A stretch of 64,000 nt of DNA, taken from positions 1,550,001 through 1,614,000 of the forward strand of contig OZ176051.1 in the NCBI GenBank assembly GCA_964247055.1. The letters run 5' to 3'. The position numbers and the translations under genes are program-made. This document shows positions 51,101 through 62,464 of this stretch, piece after piece. Origin of the DNA: Paragordius varius. Lineage: Eukaryota > Nematomorpha. Each line of letters begins with the position of its first letter. Positions within the stretch are counted from its first letter, which is position 1. The notes under the pieces are model-generated. The model saw only the letters and a program-made list of their open reading frames with translations. It was not told the DNA's origin and ran no database searches.

Positions 51101-51181
51101 GATACTGAAGAGGAAACTTACAATTATACCGGAATGCATGGTCCCATCATAGAACCGCAAGGGGATCTCATATTTAATTAA
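38775..51181 (+). CDS. Secreted multi-EGF serine protease homologue (5' end not found)
   Basis: Ten EGF-like modules, each one symmetric phase-1 exon with six Cys (38775-38870, 38945-39040, 39121-39210, 40375-40473, 41759-41854, 42396-42497, 42569-42667, 42868-42966, 43571-43669, 43723-43815). They splice in phase to a trypsin-fold domain (44798-44936, 45325-45524, 46564-46710, 48407-48589, 50979-51181). CGK..ARIVNG gives a Cys and an Arg-Ile activation site; WVCNGVIV, VCLG, WMC, FSCLG and QDCLRP keep the fold's cysteines. The catalytic positions are changed: the His site reads LTLGDC (usual TAAHC), the Asp site reads MRLAILKL (usual NDIALLKL), and the Ser site reads CLGKLGTPL (usual CxGDSGGPL). 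It is therefore a probable non-catalytic protease homologue. A signal peptide and any earlier exons were not found. Introns hold X, Y, Z, U, T and H elements. Confidence 0.85.
39775..40345 (+). mobile_element. MITE family Z, copy 3
   Basis: Ends are ttcattaccttttggggtag on the left and aaaagtgaaagggtaatgaa followed by gtgttaa on the right, forming inverted repeats. The interior shares gccgccattttt and gagctctgagatataaaact with other copies. Located between EGF exons 3 and 4; the right end is about 30 bp from exon 4. Confidence 0.75.
40679..41414. mobile_element. hAT MITE H5 interrupted by a Y element
   Basis: Starts tagcgctgtctaacacaaatgg and ends gttgaacacctctg, flanked by gtctagga and gtctaggt (7 of 8). 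A family Y element (about 40869-41376) sits inside. In the intron between EGF exons 4 and 5. Confidence 0.8.
40869..41376 (+). mobile_element. MITE family Y, copy 2 (inside H5)
   Basis: Left end ttaactcttgcatacaacac with ccttcgatttcaattgtgg. Interior acatgacatgtatgcatt, ggtgttgaagtagtt and gggaccg.. as in other copies. The right end is decayed. Confidence 0.7.
43335..43440. mobile_element. MITE family U fragment
   Basis: Matches the left half of 5021-5316: cagacaaaacgtaaaaacta, taggacaatta, acaaccatgctttttaaa. Between EGF exons 8 and 9. Confidence 0.6.
47014..47155. repeat. Short inverted repeat, MITE-like
   Basis: Left arm gatgatgctaaaaatttata..cagaatt and right arm agaattctgag..attcagcatcatc are complementary with gaps around about 80 bp. 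In the intron between the third and fourth protease-homologue exons. Confidence 0.55.
47665..48150. mobile_element. MITE family T, copy 2
   Basis: Terminal arms gttgtaaaatccgtaatata..aattaaatagaaaatta and their complement near 48075-48145. The interior shares ccccaagtcaaatagttgtg with copy 1 at 18183-18440. The 63-codon frame 47887-48078 lies wholly inside and is not a gene. Confidence 0.7.
48638..49794 (+). mobile_element. Family X repeat, copy 4, with internal tandem units
   Basis: Same orientation as copy 1. Two tandem ~500-bp blocks each end in gaatgggtctac..ttttcc. The left side keeps gaaaaaagggacagtaaaat and gatccacatatgtggattat but lacks the palindromic terminus. It sits in the intron before the last protease-homologue exon. 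Confidence 0.8.
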
Positions 51182-52350
51182 TAATATTTATTTCTACAAA
51201 AAAATAAATTTAATCAATAATATACAGTAATAAAATATATATACTTGGGCATTTAAATATTCCGGTTCTATTTTCAAATTCTTAGACCAGCCGATTCCAC
51301 CTCCAAAATAAGTGATTTCCATATGTTTTTATTTATAAAAATTGATAAAAAGTTTTGTGATTTCCCATTAAAATGTAATGAGGATAATTTTAAAATTTTT
51401 TGGTATTATTTTTAAAAAATTCATCATATGATAACAATTTTTTCTCGTATCCGTTTAAATTTGAGAAGTAGTCTAACGAGCGAATCGCTTGCTGAAATCA
51501 TGTTTTAAAGGTAAATAAATATTTCCTTTATAAATGCGATGGTTATTATAAAAGACACTTGTTACATATACCGTGTTACTTATATATTTGGCCATTTAAT
51601 TTTTCTCAAATTCGTAATTTACTTATATATAAGCAAATATAGGCCATCTAAATAATGGTAATTGTATTCACTAATGACCAATAAAAAAAATTTTATACAA
51701 ATAATTATACTGAAAACAAACAAAGAAATAAACAAATTATAATAGTTTTCAAAAACGCCAATTAGCCAAGATTTTAGTTAATTGATAGATTTACAAATGT
51801 TGGATATTGGTTTAAGAAAAAGTTGCATAAAAATCATTTAATGGGTCAGGAACCAAAATGAAACAGGCTCAAAATGAGCGATTCCGGAACCGTTAAATTT
51901 ATAAAGAACCAACTCGGTTTCGGTTCCACTTCTTTCCACCCGGTGATTTTTTGGGACAATTTAGAAGGGGGATTTGAAATATAGTCAAATTATATATATT
52001 TGTTTTAGAAAAAAAAGCGGCTCGAGAAGCCATTGACACCCTTTAAACAGTTTAAAATCACCTTTTTATTTTTTAATATATATATATATATATATATCTT
52101 TTAAAAATTGTTTACACCGAACAAATAATCCAAATTTTAAAAAAAATAAAAAAGCTCTAACAATATACAATCTCTGGCCCAGAGGCCTACGAATCATTAA
52201 ATAAAAATTTTATAATTCAAATGTAAAATCATAAACAATTAAATCGATAAAAGTTGGTGTTAAATATAATTTTCTAAAAGTTTCAAAAATAATCAGGTGT
52301 TTTCAATCGCATACCATATTTTTGACTTTAAACATGCAAAAATATAGAGA
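51182..52350. other. Intergenic, no gene recognised
   Basis: AT-rich. A patch at about 51845-51945 rich in ggaacc/ggttcc faintly resembles the interior of H3. A short TA run lies near 52078-52097. Confidence 0.45.
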
Positions 52351-52356
52351 ATAGTT

Positions 52357-52880
52357 TTTCAACACTTGAATACAACACATTCAATGCTGTGTTCCGATTC
52401 AAATTGGGGTTTTTGGGGATCCCATGTCGGTTTAAAATCAAATATTTCCAAAAATATGGAAACAAAACAAAACCATTGCAAAATTTGCATTAATATAACA
52501 ATGATGCACCGAAATAAAGATTCATTTAAAAAACTCGAGATTAGTTATTCTATGTATGTATGTGCATTAGCTAAATATAAAAATAAAGCTAATAACCATT
52601 TTTCTGTTTATGTCAATGTTTGTTAAAGTTAAACATTAGCTTTAATTTTAGTGTTCAGAACTAAAGAAACATGATATTTTGCAAAAATGATGTGATATTA
52701 GAAAGGCGTTGAAGTAGTATGATATGGAACTTTTTTCAAAATTAAATTTAGATATTTTAGCTTATTATAATTTTTATTAGGATAAGGCTGAAATCGTGTC
52801 TTTCAGTAGTTTGTTAAAGAATATCAACACAAATATAGTCTGGGGTCACTAGATAACCCATATTGAATTGAAGTGTTAAT
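52357..52880 (+). mobile_element. MITE family Y, copy 3
   Basis: Left end caacacttgaatacaacaca, right end ..atagtctggggtcact.. and gaagtgttaa. The 86-codon frame 52366-52626 is internal to the element and shows no coding character. Confidence 0.7.
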
Positions 52881-54611
52881 AATTGTAATTAAACATAAAT
52901 AAAAACTCTAAGTTTAATCCTAATATTTTAATTATATCCTTGAACTCGATGGATAAAGATTAATCCAAATGGTACTATTACATGATTTATCTGTAAAAAA
53001 CTGTAAAGACACAAATGATATTTTAATAAGATTCAATACCATAATGGATCAAATAAAATTGATAATACAACCTTCTATCAAGATGTTTTTTTTAAAAAGA
53101 GACCCAAAAGCACAGTCTAGTTTTTGAAAATGACTTAGAAGCAGCCCGACTTTCCAACCGGCTATACTTTAATATAATCCAATAAAAAGCAAATATTATT
53201 GAAAAATATATATAAAATACGCTCTAAATGCAAATTATAAATTCATCGTATATTAAACTTGTAAAATTTAATGTTTTTATACAACAATGAGCGAACTTAT
53301 ATTTAACTGTTGGCTGTATAGTTTCAATCTTATTACATAACATATCTAGATAAGTGCAAAAGGCGTTTTTTTCGCATATTAGGTCAAACAAAATTGAATC
53401 AATTTGATTAAAACTTGTCAACTATATTTGTTTTATACACCTAAGGATAATTCTAAACGCATAATAAAATTTTACATTTTTGTCCTAGAAAGATTTATTG
53501 CAAAAAAATTAGCTAAAAATCGGACTATGTCGAATTTGAATCATACGAACTTATTAATGCGGTAAAAGATTTTAACTTTTATTAACGCAATTTTATATTA
53601 ATTCAATATATAAAAATTACCCATTATATCGCCCTCAACAAAATTTAAGACTTGTTAAAAACAATATCGATAAACCAAAGCGGAAGGTCGCATAATTTTT
53701 ACAAAACATATATATATATATATATATATATTAAATACTTTTTCCTTACAATTCGATGGAGAAAAAAAGATATATCATCCAGATTTTTGATTTGGAAATT
53801 TTTTACCCGAAAATCTTTACCATTTTAACTTTTAAGCTTTTGGGCATAAAAATTCCCCAATTAAAAAACAGAGTCGATAGATAGATCTTTTTTTGTATCG
53901 AAATATATGTAAATATTTATAATATATGTATTGAATGCTTTGTAAATATTCTAAGCAGCTTCCGCTTTGGTGCAAATTATTGAAAATTTTTTTTTATATA
54001 AGGCTTAAATTATTTTGAAGGGAATACCTTGGGTAAATCTATAAGTATATATGATTGTTTTAATAATAATTTAAATTCATTACCGCATATCATTTGTTAT
54101 CATTCAAATTTGACGCCTTGGTGCGATTTTTTAACTTATATTCTTAAAAATCTTTTTGGGACCCTCCGAAAAGGTGTAAAATCTTTGATGATAATATTTT
54201 GCGTTTTTTATCCTTATGCTATATTAACACGTATAAAATTTTGTTGACACGTTTTCATCTATTCTATTCAATTTTATTTGACCTAATATGCGATAATAAG
54301 GATTTTTCTGATTTCAGCTTATAGCAGAAAAAATTTAAACTATTTTTAGTATCCGCATATATCATTTCGATTTTCATTATCCCGAAGCTTTTAGCTATCA
54401 ATGATATGTGATTCCTTAACATTTACCTTTTTTCTGCGCACTATGCAATTGGACTTTTTTACAAATATAAAATTAATAAATTTATAAAAATTATTTTATA
54501 TAATTTTTGAGATAGTTTGGTTCTCTTATTATGTAATATTTTTTAACAAAAAATAATATTATGGTTGAAAATAATTTAGCGTCGAATTAGTGTTTACTTG
54601 AAGTAACAATT
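52881..54611. other. Intergenic, no feature recognised
   Basis: AT-rich with one TA run at 53708-53731. Nothing else seen. Confidence 0.5.
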
Positions 54612-54844
54612 AACACTTTATTGCTTTCACTTTTTTGTCTTAGTTTACATTTTGGGGTAGTATATTCTAGAACTCAATTTTGTGAAGACAATTTAGAAAT
54701 TTTTAATTAAAATTTAATTATCAAACATTGTTTTCATATATTAGATATAAAAGCTTATAATTTTTACAGTTTTATGATTTTTATAAGCTAAAATTGGGAA
54801 TGCTTCAGAAAGAGATGGAAACGAACAGATGATATTAAACTTAG

Positions 54845-55978
54845 ATAACACATTCATTACAGTCCTTCGATTAATTGTGGTAGTTGGATACGCCAGGCCT
54901 ATTGAAATCAAAATATTTTCTAAAATATGGAAGGAATCGACCCTTGGCAAAATTTTGCACTTATATATTGATAAACCAGAATATATAAAAAAATTCCATT
55001 AAAAAACACTTGATATTAATTATTTTAAGGTGACCCCTAAAGGTAAAAATTTAGTCAACCTGACATGTGTGCATTGGCCAATTGAAAAATAATTCAAAAT
55101 AAACCATTTTTCTATTTCTATCAATGTTAGATGTGATTTAAATAAAAAATTAGTTTCAATTTTACCATTAAATTTAAATGAACCTGATATTTTAAAAAAA
55201 TTTGTAAAAAAATGGCGTCGAAGTAGTTTGACATGGAATTTTTTTTCAAATCGAAATTTTATTTTAATAATTTAGCTTATTTATATAATTTATTTTAGGA
55301 TAGAAATAAATTTAACACTTCGATTCAAATTGGGGTATCTAAATACCCCAGGCTATATTTAAATTAAAATTTTTAAAAAACTACTGAAGGAAACGGTCCC
55401 AATTTAAATTTATGCTTCTATCCTTATAAATATTATATAAATATGCCAAAATATCTTGATAAAATTTTGTTATGAAAAAAAAGTTCCATCTCAAACTACT
55501 TCGACGCCATTTTTATTTTACAATTTGCAAAATATCGTCTTCATTCAATTTTAAGGGTAAAACTAAAGCTTATTTTTTATATAAATTACATCTAACATTG
55601 ATAGAAATAGAAAAAGCGGTTTATTTTGTTTTAATTTTTATTTTTACAATTTGACACATGTCACGTTGACTAAATTTTTACCTTTCAGTTTTAGCTCAAA
55701 ATAAGTATATCAAGTATTTTTGAATAAAATTTTTTATATATTTCGGTTAATTAATGTTACATAAGTGCAAAATTTTGCCATGGTTTCGATTGCTTCCATA
55801 CTTTGTAAAGTATTTGATTTTAAACATGCCTGGGGTATCCAACTACCCCAATTTGAATCGAAGGACTGAAATGAGTGTGTTGTATCCAAGTGTTAAATTG
55901 ATACCGTTTCATTATATTTTTAAAATATTAACTTAAATTTAGTCGGGGGTATTTAGATACCCCAATTTGAATCAAAGT
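54845..55978 (+). mobile_element. MITE family Y, copy 4, itself split by Y copy 5
   Basis: Left part 54845-55307 (ccttcgattaattgtggtag, acctgacatgtgtgca, atggcgtcgaagtagt). Right part 55906-55978 (gtcgggggtatttagatacc and caaagtgtta). The intervening segment is a complete opposite-strand Y element. Confidence 0.8.
55308..55905 (-). mobile_element. MITE family Y, copy 5 (complete, nested)
   Basis: The most complete Y copy: ttaacacttcgattcaaatt..ggggtatctaaatacccca at one end and ggggtatccaactacccc..gtatccaagtgttaa at the other. TTAA is on both sides; removing the element with one TTAA restores the continuous Y sequence of the host copy. TTAA target duplications are typical of the piggyBac superfamily, but a TA duplication with longer ends cannot be excluded. 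Confidence 0.85.
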
Positions 55979-56373
55979 GTTAGAATCAATAAATATTAAT
56001 TAGCTGATAGGTAAAGCTTTTTAAAGTTTTTTACATTTTTTAACCATAATATACATTTATCTGTTGCATTAGCGAAAAATTTATAAAATGGTGGCAAAAA
56101 AGTTTGAGATGAGAATATTCCACAATTTACATTATAAAATTATATTATGCCCCTAAAAGGCTAAAGAAAGCATATTTAAATCGACATACTTTAAATACTT
56201 TTCATAATCAAATATCAAATCGCTCTGGTATATAAAACTACCTCGAAAGGTAGTGGTAAAGGCTTGCTTTTTGTTATTCTTTTACAAAGTATTAAAAAAT
56301 ATTGGCATGGTTCAAAGCGCAAGAAAATACAGTTTGGATTTATCAAATGTAAGAACAATGGCTCTTATTGATT

Positions 56374-56662
56374 TATTTAACACTTGATTTAAATTGGGGT
56401 TTCTAAATATAGATTATATTTAAATTGATAATTTATTAAACAAACTATAATGCACACCGTGGACTAAATTTTTTCCTTGAGGTTTATCCCCAAATAACTA
56501 ATCTCTAGTTTTTCAAATGAATCTTTATCTATATTTCGGTGCATCAATCAACTCCTTCCATATTTTTTAGAGTATTTAATTTTAAACAGGCTTGGGGTAG
56601 CCAACTATCCTAATTTGAATCGAAGGAATGAAATGATTGTGTTGTATCCAAGTGTTAATACG
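56374..56662 (-). mobile_element. MITE family Y, copy 6 (internally deleted)
   Basis: Both ends are present (ttaacacttgatttaaattg; gtatccaagtgttaa), TTAA on both sides, but only about 290 bp long. About 200 bp upstream of the ST13 start. Confidence 0.75.
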
Positions 56663-56869
56663 AAATTTTGCTGGTAAATGTAATTGCATACCTCATTATT
56701 TATATTTTTCAACCATAATATACAGTGTTTGCATACAATACTATTGTTTGCTCACATAAATTCAAAAAAAATATAGACATATAAAAAAAATATAGACATT
56801 TTAAAAAAATATAGACATTTTTTTTAAAAAATATAGGGATGATCGCATATTTGTCATCTGTTGTTAGTC

Positions 56870-59800
56870 ATGCTGCCATCATCTCAAGTCGAGCAACTTC
56901 GGATTTTTATTGATTGCCTGAAAAAGAATCCTGAATTACTTCATGAACCTAGTTTAGATTTTTTTAGAAATTGGCTGGCAAGGTTATATAAATTAACTAT
57001 ATTTTAGTTTAGGTGCAAAGATACCGGAAGTCAGTAAAGATCATAAAGTACACTTGTTTCTAATATTAGCCATCATTTAACGATAATCATTCGTTTGCCC
57101 ATTCAGATGGAGAATCCGAAATGGAATCAGATTTAGGTTTTATATTTTATTTTTATGTTTGGTATTTTGAATTTTAAATTAGCGGACGTCTGCTCAAAAA
57201 ATAAAGTGCTAGGGTTACCATTTTTGAATTTAGCCCGGAATGGGTTATATATTATAACCAATATTAATTTATTTTGATTTTATTTCAATAAACACGATTA
57301 ATTTTGGGGTAGTAACTCAGAGCTGAGACTTGTAAATAAACTAATTTTTAAAGTTGATCAAAATTGATGTCAAATATTTTTTTCCGTTATGAAAAAGGAC
57401 TATTTTTTACATTCCTATCTCCAGTGTTCGAAATGTGGATACCCTCAAAACCCGTTGAAATAAAAAGATGGTTTTTCAATCATATTAAAATCGCTGCTAA
57501 ATGAATTAAAAGTTAGTTAAATCAATTATCAACTATCATATACATTTAGTTGTCTGTTGTATTATCGTTTAAAAACTGCAAAGAAAAAAATACGAGGATT
57601 TTATTATACCTAAAAAAATAATCATGCCTTTAAAAAGCTAAAAATTGCTTATTTTTAAATTTGGTCCAATATCTTGAATTCTTTTTAACTATATTCGATA
57701 TAAAATCTTGGGGTGTGTGAAACTATCCCAAAAAATGATAATACAGCCAGATTTATACAACTGTAATTTTATTTTTTTTATTTTTTTAGTGTAAATAAAT
57801 ATCAAAACCTGGGATGTTTCATACAAATCGCTTGGCGGGCCGCATTTTCGAATCGAAAAATTCGACGGGCTGCATAGGCAAAATATATGCGTATTAACTA
57901 ATATTACTTTAGATTTTAAACATAGATTGTAAAACTACTATTTTTTTATAATTTTTTTTAGTTCATTGCTGAAATTCGGAAAGGTTTTTTTAGAATATTT
58001 GTTTTAGATCATTAATTTTACCTAGTTTGCGTAAAATTTCTTGCGGGCTGTAAAAATATTTTGGAGGGTGTTGGTTACCCCTGAATTAGTTGTTTAAACT
58101 TCTAACTTATTTTTTAAGGGTATATTTTTATTCAAATCTCAACATTTTTCCATATATAATATGTATAATCAAATATATGTTAATACTATAGATTCTTTGA
58201 TAAATTTATACCTATGAATCGGTCACAAATCAAACAAAATCTGCTTATGATTATGAAATCATAAAAATATTTATTAAACTCGTTTTATTGTTACGGTTCA
58301 TTCTCTTATTATTATTACTATTAATACGCTCTATAAATTTTTGACTCTTCGAGTTAGTAAATAGTGGTCATCTATTATAATATGCGCCTATGGCATTTAA
58401 ATAGCAAATCCAATTTTTTGTAACTTAATTTTATGTTTTTTGTTTTTTTTCTAAAATGATAGTTTTTATTTTATTTGAAGATACCATCCTAGTAACGAAA
58501 ATTCTGGGTGTAGTATTGTTTTAAGTAAACTTAGCAGAATTTATTATTGCGTAATAAAATTGGATTTCGTTGTTTTTATCAAAAATTGAAAAAATTTTTT
58601 TGATTACTTACAGATTTGGATACGGAGTTAATAAAGGAAGCTAACAAAGACGATTTAGCCAATCAAGAAATGGGCGATTCGAGTCTCGAAGTTTCTGAAG
58701 AGATGGAATCTCAAGCTTCTGAAAAACGTAATCTGGCCATCGAAGCCCTGGGTCAAGGTTCTTTTTTTTGTCATTGGTTAATTAACTTGAAATTGCATAA
58801 TATTTTTTTTAAATAACGTTTTGGATGTCTCTATTTTCGGCGAAAAAAATAATTTTTTCGAAATATTTTTTACTTTTCGTTAAATCCAGGGACGTCCAAC
58901 ACAAATGGATTCGCTGGCCGCATGCGCTAAATATATGGGCATTAACAAATTAGATTTTAAATATAAGACTATAAACTACTAGTTATTTTAACAATTTGCT
59001 ATTTCATTGCCGAAATTTGCGTAAATAGTTTAAGAAAATTAATTTTACTTAGATTTCATAAAATTTTGTCTTTGATTTCTTGCGGGCGGAAGAAATATAC
59101 CGGGGGCTTACATGAATTTAAGACCCATAGTTCAGTTTAGTAGCAGAGTTTTGATTATTAGTAATACCTAGATCCATATTTAATGCAATTTTCATTTAGG
59201 GAATATTGATAAAAGTGTCAAACTATTCACTGAAGCCATTCAAAAGAACCCCACATCAGCTGTTTTGTTTGCCAAACGTGCTCAGTAATTAATATTTTAT
59301 AAAATGTGTTTTGTTGTAATTAATTACAAAAATATGTGATAAAATAATCCAAAAAAATTATTTTTTAAATTCCAAAAATGATACAAGAATTTGAAAAATT
59401 ATAAGAAATAGTTGGAATATATTGCAAAAGAGTTTAATAAAGTTTGAATTATGGGGGGATGCAAAAAACTGATTAAATTAGAAAATAAGTTGGCAAAACA
59501 CTTTTGATATGACAATTTTTTAAAAATAAAATATAATTAAAAACATTTTATTAAAAACTTAAAGATTTAGAACCGGATCGTTTTGATTTTTGGTTTCATA
59601 TCTATTTTGCTTGTATTAATTTGCTCCCCTTTTTATTACAGCTAATAAGTTGTGCTTTATATTATTAATTTTGATTATATTCATTTTTTAGAGCTTTCAT
59701 GAAAAAAGATTTTTTCAAATCGGCCATAAAGGATTGTGATGAAGCTTTAAGATTGAATCCTGATTCTTCCTTAGCTCTTCGCATCCGGGGAAAATGCAAC

Positions 59801-60095
59801 AGGTTTTTAATTATTTTTTTTATTCTTAACTTCGATAAACATTATCTATTTTTTTTCGTTTTACAGTTAAATTAAAAATTATAAAGACAAAAAAAATCAA
59901 AAACAAATTTTTTTAAATAAAGACATTTAATTTTTCCTCCATTGTCAAATATATTAGTAAGTGTTACCAATTTAGGGTTCTATCCTCCTTGCGTTAAACA
60001 AAAACGATATGTTTGTTATATATGGAAAAATCAAGGTTTAAAATAAATGAATTTCCTTGTAAAATAAAATAAGCCTTTAAGATTTTTCGTTTTGT

Positions 60096-60133
<38 letters not shown>

Positions 60134-61207
60134 TTATATAGCATGTTAGGCAATTGGGTCGCAGCCAAAAAAGATTTAGCTCAATCGCTTACTATCGATT
60201 TTGATCCCGACATCAATGATTTGCTCAAGAAAGTATCCCCCAATGTATGATAAATATATATAACTTGTGTTTCTTTATTTTATACTATAACTAAGCTCTC
60301 TCACGCATTGCTGTTAGTTAATTAGTGATAAAATATTTTGCAAAATTATTGAGAATCAAAAACTAGGGGCAAATGGAAAAATTATAAGTATTAACTCGAT
60401 TAAAAAGTTCCTTTGCCATTTCTTTAAATGATTTTTTTTACTTAATATCAAAACACATAAACAAAAATTTATAGAAAACTCATTACTCTCGCACATGAAA
60501 TGGGCTTAAAAAAGTAGTTCAACTACGCTCGGCGTGTTTATAATATGAATATTTAATATCGTTTTCCCAAAAATCGCTTAAAAGCCAACGATTTACATTC
60601 CCATAAATGATATTTTTATCCAAACAAAATAAAGGCAGACAAAATTGTGGAACATGAGCGCAAAAAACAACGAAAAAAGGAAGAAAGAGAAGAAAATGCT
60701 CGCCGAGAACGAGTCAAAGCTGCACAAGAGGCTCATGAGAAGGCTGCGAACGCCTCGGGTCCCAAAGTTGAATTTTACTATTCTAGCTTTAAAATTTTAT
60801 GACTTGATTTTTTGCATGAAAAGACTGTTTTTTTTTCGTACGTATTAGACCGCGTCTCAAATGCCATTTGGGGCGGCTGAAGAGGGGGGTATGCCAGGTG
60901 GTATTGGCAATATCTTTCAAACGCTCATGTCAGATCCCGAATTGATGGAAGCTTTTAAGGTTATATTAAATTACTCTCTGTCATATAATTGCTGCGAATT
61001 TTACATGAAAAAGCACAATTATATATCATGTGTATATGTATGTATATAAAATAGGATCCAGAAGTGTCTGCAGCATTCCAAGATATTAGCACTAATCCGG
61101 CCAACATCCTTAAATATCAAAGTAATCCCAAAGTGTCGGCCCTTTTAACCAAATTGATGGGTAAAATGGGGGCAGGAGGAGGTATGGGTGGCTTCCCAAA
61201 CATGTAA
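56870..61207 (+). CDS. ST13: Hsc70-interacting protein Hip
   Basis: Hsp70 co-chaperone that stabilises the ADP-bound state. Exons 56870-56982, 57008-57047, 57070-57136, 58614-58757, 59200-59284, 59692-59802, 60142-60244, 60635-60766, 60849-60959 and 61055-61207 give 352 residues (human 369). N-terminal dimerisation part: [18 protein letters not shown]. Acidic linker: ESEMESDL. TPRs: [20 protein letters not shown] and [20 protein letters not shown]. Charged helix: [21 protein letters not shown]-terminal DP/STI1 domain: DPELMEAFK then [20 protein letters not shown]. The GGMP-type repeats of vertebrates are reduced to a short Gly-rich patch. Introns 1 and 2 are 25 and 22 nt; intron 3 is 1477 nt and holds Z and H elements. 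Tail-to-tail with MED7. Confidence 0.97.
57290..57745 (-). mobile_element. MITE family Z, copy 5, in ST13 intron 3
   Basis: Diverged copy: gattaattttggggtagtaa at one end and cttggggtgtgtgaaactat with cccaaaa at the other, with ctttaaaaagctaaaaattg inside. Non-coding. Confidence 0.6.
57809..58083. mobile_element. hAT MITE H6, in ST13 intron 3
   Basis: Degenerate hAT ends ctgggatgtttcatacaaat and gttggttacccctg with internal gcgggccgc and cttgcgggctg. No clear target duplication. Confidence 0.65.
58887..59114. mobile_element. hAT MITE H7, in ST13 intron 4
   Basis: Starts cagggacgtccaacacaaat, shares atatatgggcattaac and ttgccgaaatt with H5 and H6, and has a decayed right end. The intron is only 442 nt, so the element makes up half of it. 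Confidence 0.65.
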
Positions 61208-61463
61208 CCTTTTCTGGAGGCGATATATCTTGTACATATATATATGTGTTTTAATTTTTTTCTTTTCATTCCATGTCACAAGTCATATTATTTTGTTTTC
61301 ATTTACCCTAATTTGCGCAATAGTTTTTTTAGTTATTTTATTTTCCATACAATTAGTGCAAAATATTTCTTTGTAATCTTTCATCTTTTTGTAATATACA
61401 TGATTTTGTGTTTTTAGATTAACAATATGTTTTATAAATTAACGATTTATGCATACATTGTTG

Positions 61464-62464
61464 TCATATAGAATCATATAAAATTTGATCTTTTGCTATT
61501 AAGTCTAGTAATAAATCTGGAGTATTTTGTTTGTTTTCTGATGTTTCCTTTGATACATCTTGGTCCCAGGATTTAATGTCTTTTAAACCAGAGAGTACGC
61601 GAGTTACCTTTAAATAAAAATAATTCATTATATAAAAATAAATTTTAATCATTTGCTGCTATAATATAATTAGGCAAAAATATTTTCATTTTCACTATTT
61701 TATAAATCGACATTTTAAGCACCTGCTAAATCTATTTAAAACAATGAGTTTTTATCAATAATTCCAATTATTTGGTACTTTTTAATGGATGGAGATCCGA
61801 TTAATCTTTTTAAAAAACAATGTACTTTTTAGCTAGTTTAATCTAAAGCTAAACTATTAAATATTTGGCGGCAAAATGTTTGAAATTAGGACGCATATTT
61901 TAAATATAAACTTTGTTTACATTTTTCAAATATTTTATAATATATAACGAGAGTAAAGTAAGTACGAATGTAATTTACATCATTGGTGGATTGCTTTAAA
62001 TCAGTGGCTATTCGTTTTCTTTCGTTAAGCTGTTTTTGCAAAAGACTAATAAGATGATGTTTGGCTTGTATTGGACGGAATTCATTAACAAGATGACTGA
62101 AATTAATAAAAAGTAAATTCAGATCTTCTAACTTTTCAAGTCTGGATGTTGAGTCAGGATTTTGGATTAAAATATCAATTAAATCAAAATAACACATTAT
62201 AATCGATTTTAATATTTTTTCTAATTCTTGTTTTGGATTATGTTTGGACGGATATAAACGACGAATATTTAATTCTTCAAGAGTGGTCAAACACGTCTGT
62301 TTTGAATCATAATTAATTCCAAAGTTAATATAATTATCTGATGATATAGGTGGTGGCTTAAGGCTAAAGGGTAATTCGCTCTGATTTTGTAAATTAATTT
62401 CAGTATAACGATTAATATAAAGAAGAGGGGGCTTGGGAAAACTTGATATAATATTTGAATCCAT
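61464..62464 (-). CDS. MED7: Mediator complex subunit 7
   Basis: Middle-module subunit of Mediator, bridging transcription factors and RNA polymerase II. Exons 61979-62464 and 61464-61607, joined NDV|TRVL, give 209 residues (human 233). Start chosen at MDSNIISSFPKPPLLYINRY, which fits the family N-terminus (LPPPPMQYIKEYT); an upstream in-frame reading exists but lacks an ATG. Conserved: LKPPPISSDNYINFG, NIRRLYPSK, FDLIDILIQNPDS, KLEDLNLLFINFSHLVNEFR and the following PIQAKHHL. The C-terminal helix is shorter than in vertebrates. The 371-nt intron holds a Z-like fragment near 61780-61905. Its 3' end is 256 bp from that of ST13, and its 5' end is 63 bp from RBM19. Confidence 0.95.

Larger units (their letters stand above)
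54612..56280. mobile_element. MITE family Z, copy 4, split by nested Y elements
   Basis: Z sequence runs 54612-54844 (ttaacactttattgctttca, tttggggtag, gaagacaattt) and resumes 55984-56280 (gctttttaaagttttttaca, ggtggcaaaaaagtttgaga, aaactacctcgaaaggtag). The two halves are contiguous in other Z copies. The interruption is Y copies 4 and 5. Confidence 0.8.

Noticed and set aside
31889-51945. Relationship between the ggttcc/ggaacc-rich patches at 31889-31990 and 51845-51945
   Set aside because: Similarity is limited to short repeated words and could be chance; no shared ends were found.
52366-52626. 86-codon plus-strand frame
   Set aside because: Internal to MITE Y copy 3; sister copies have stops in the same frame.
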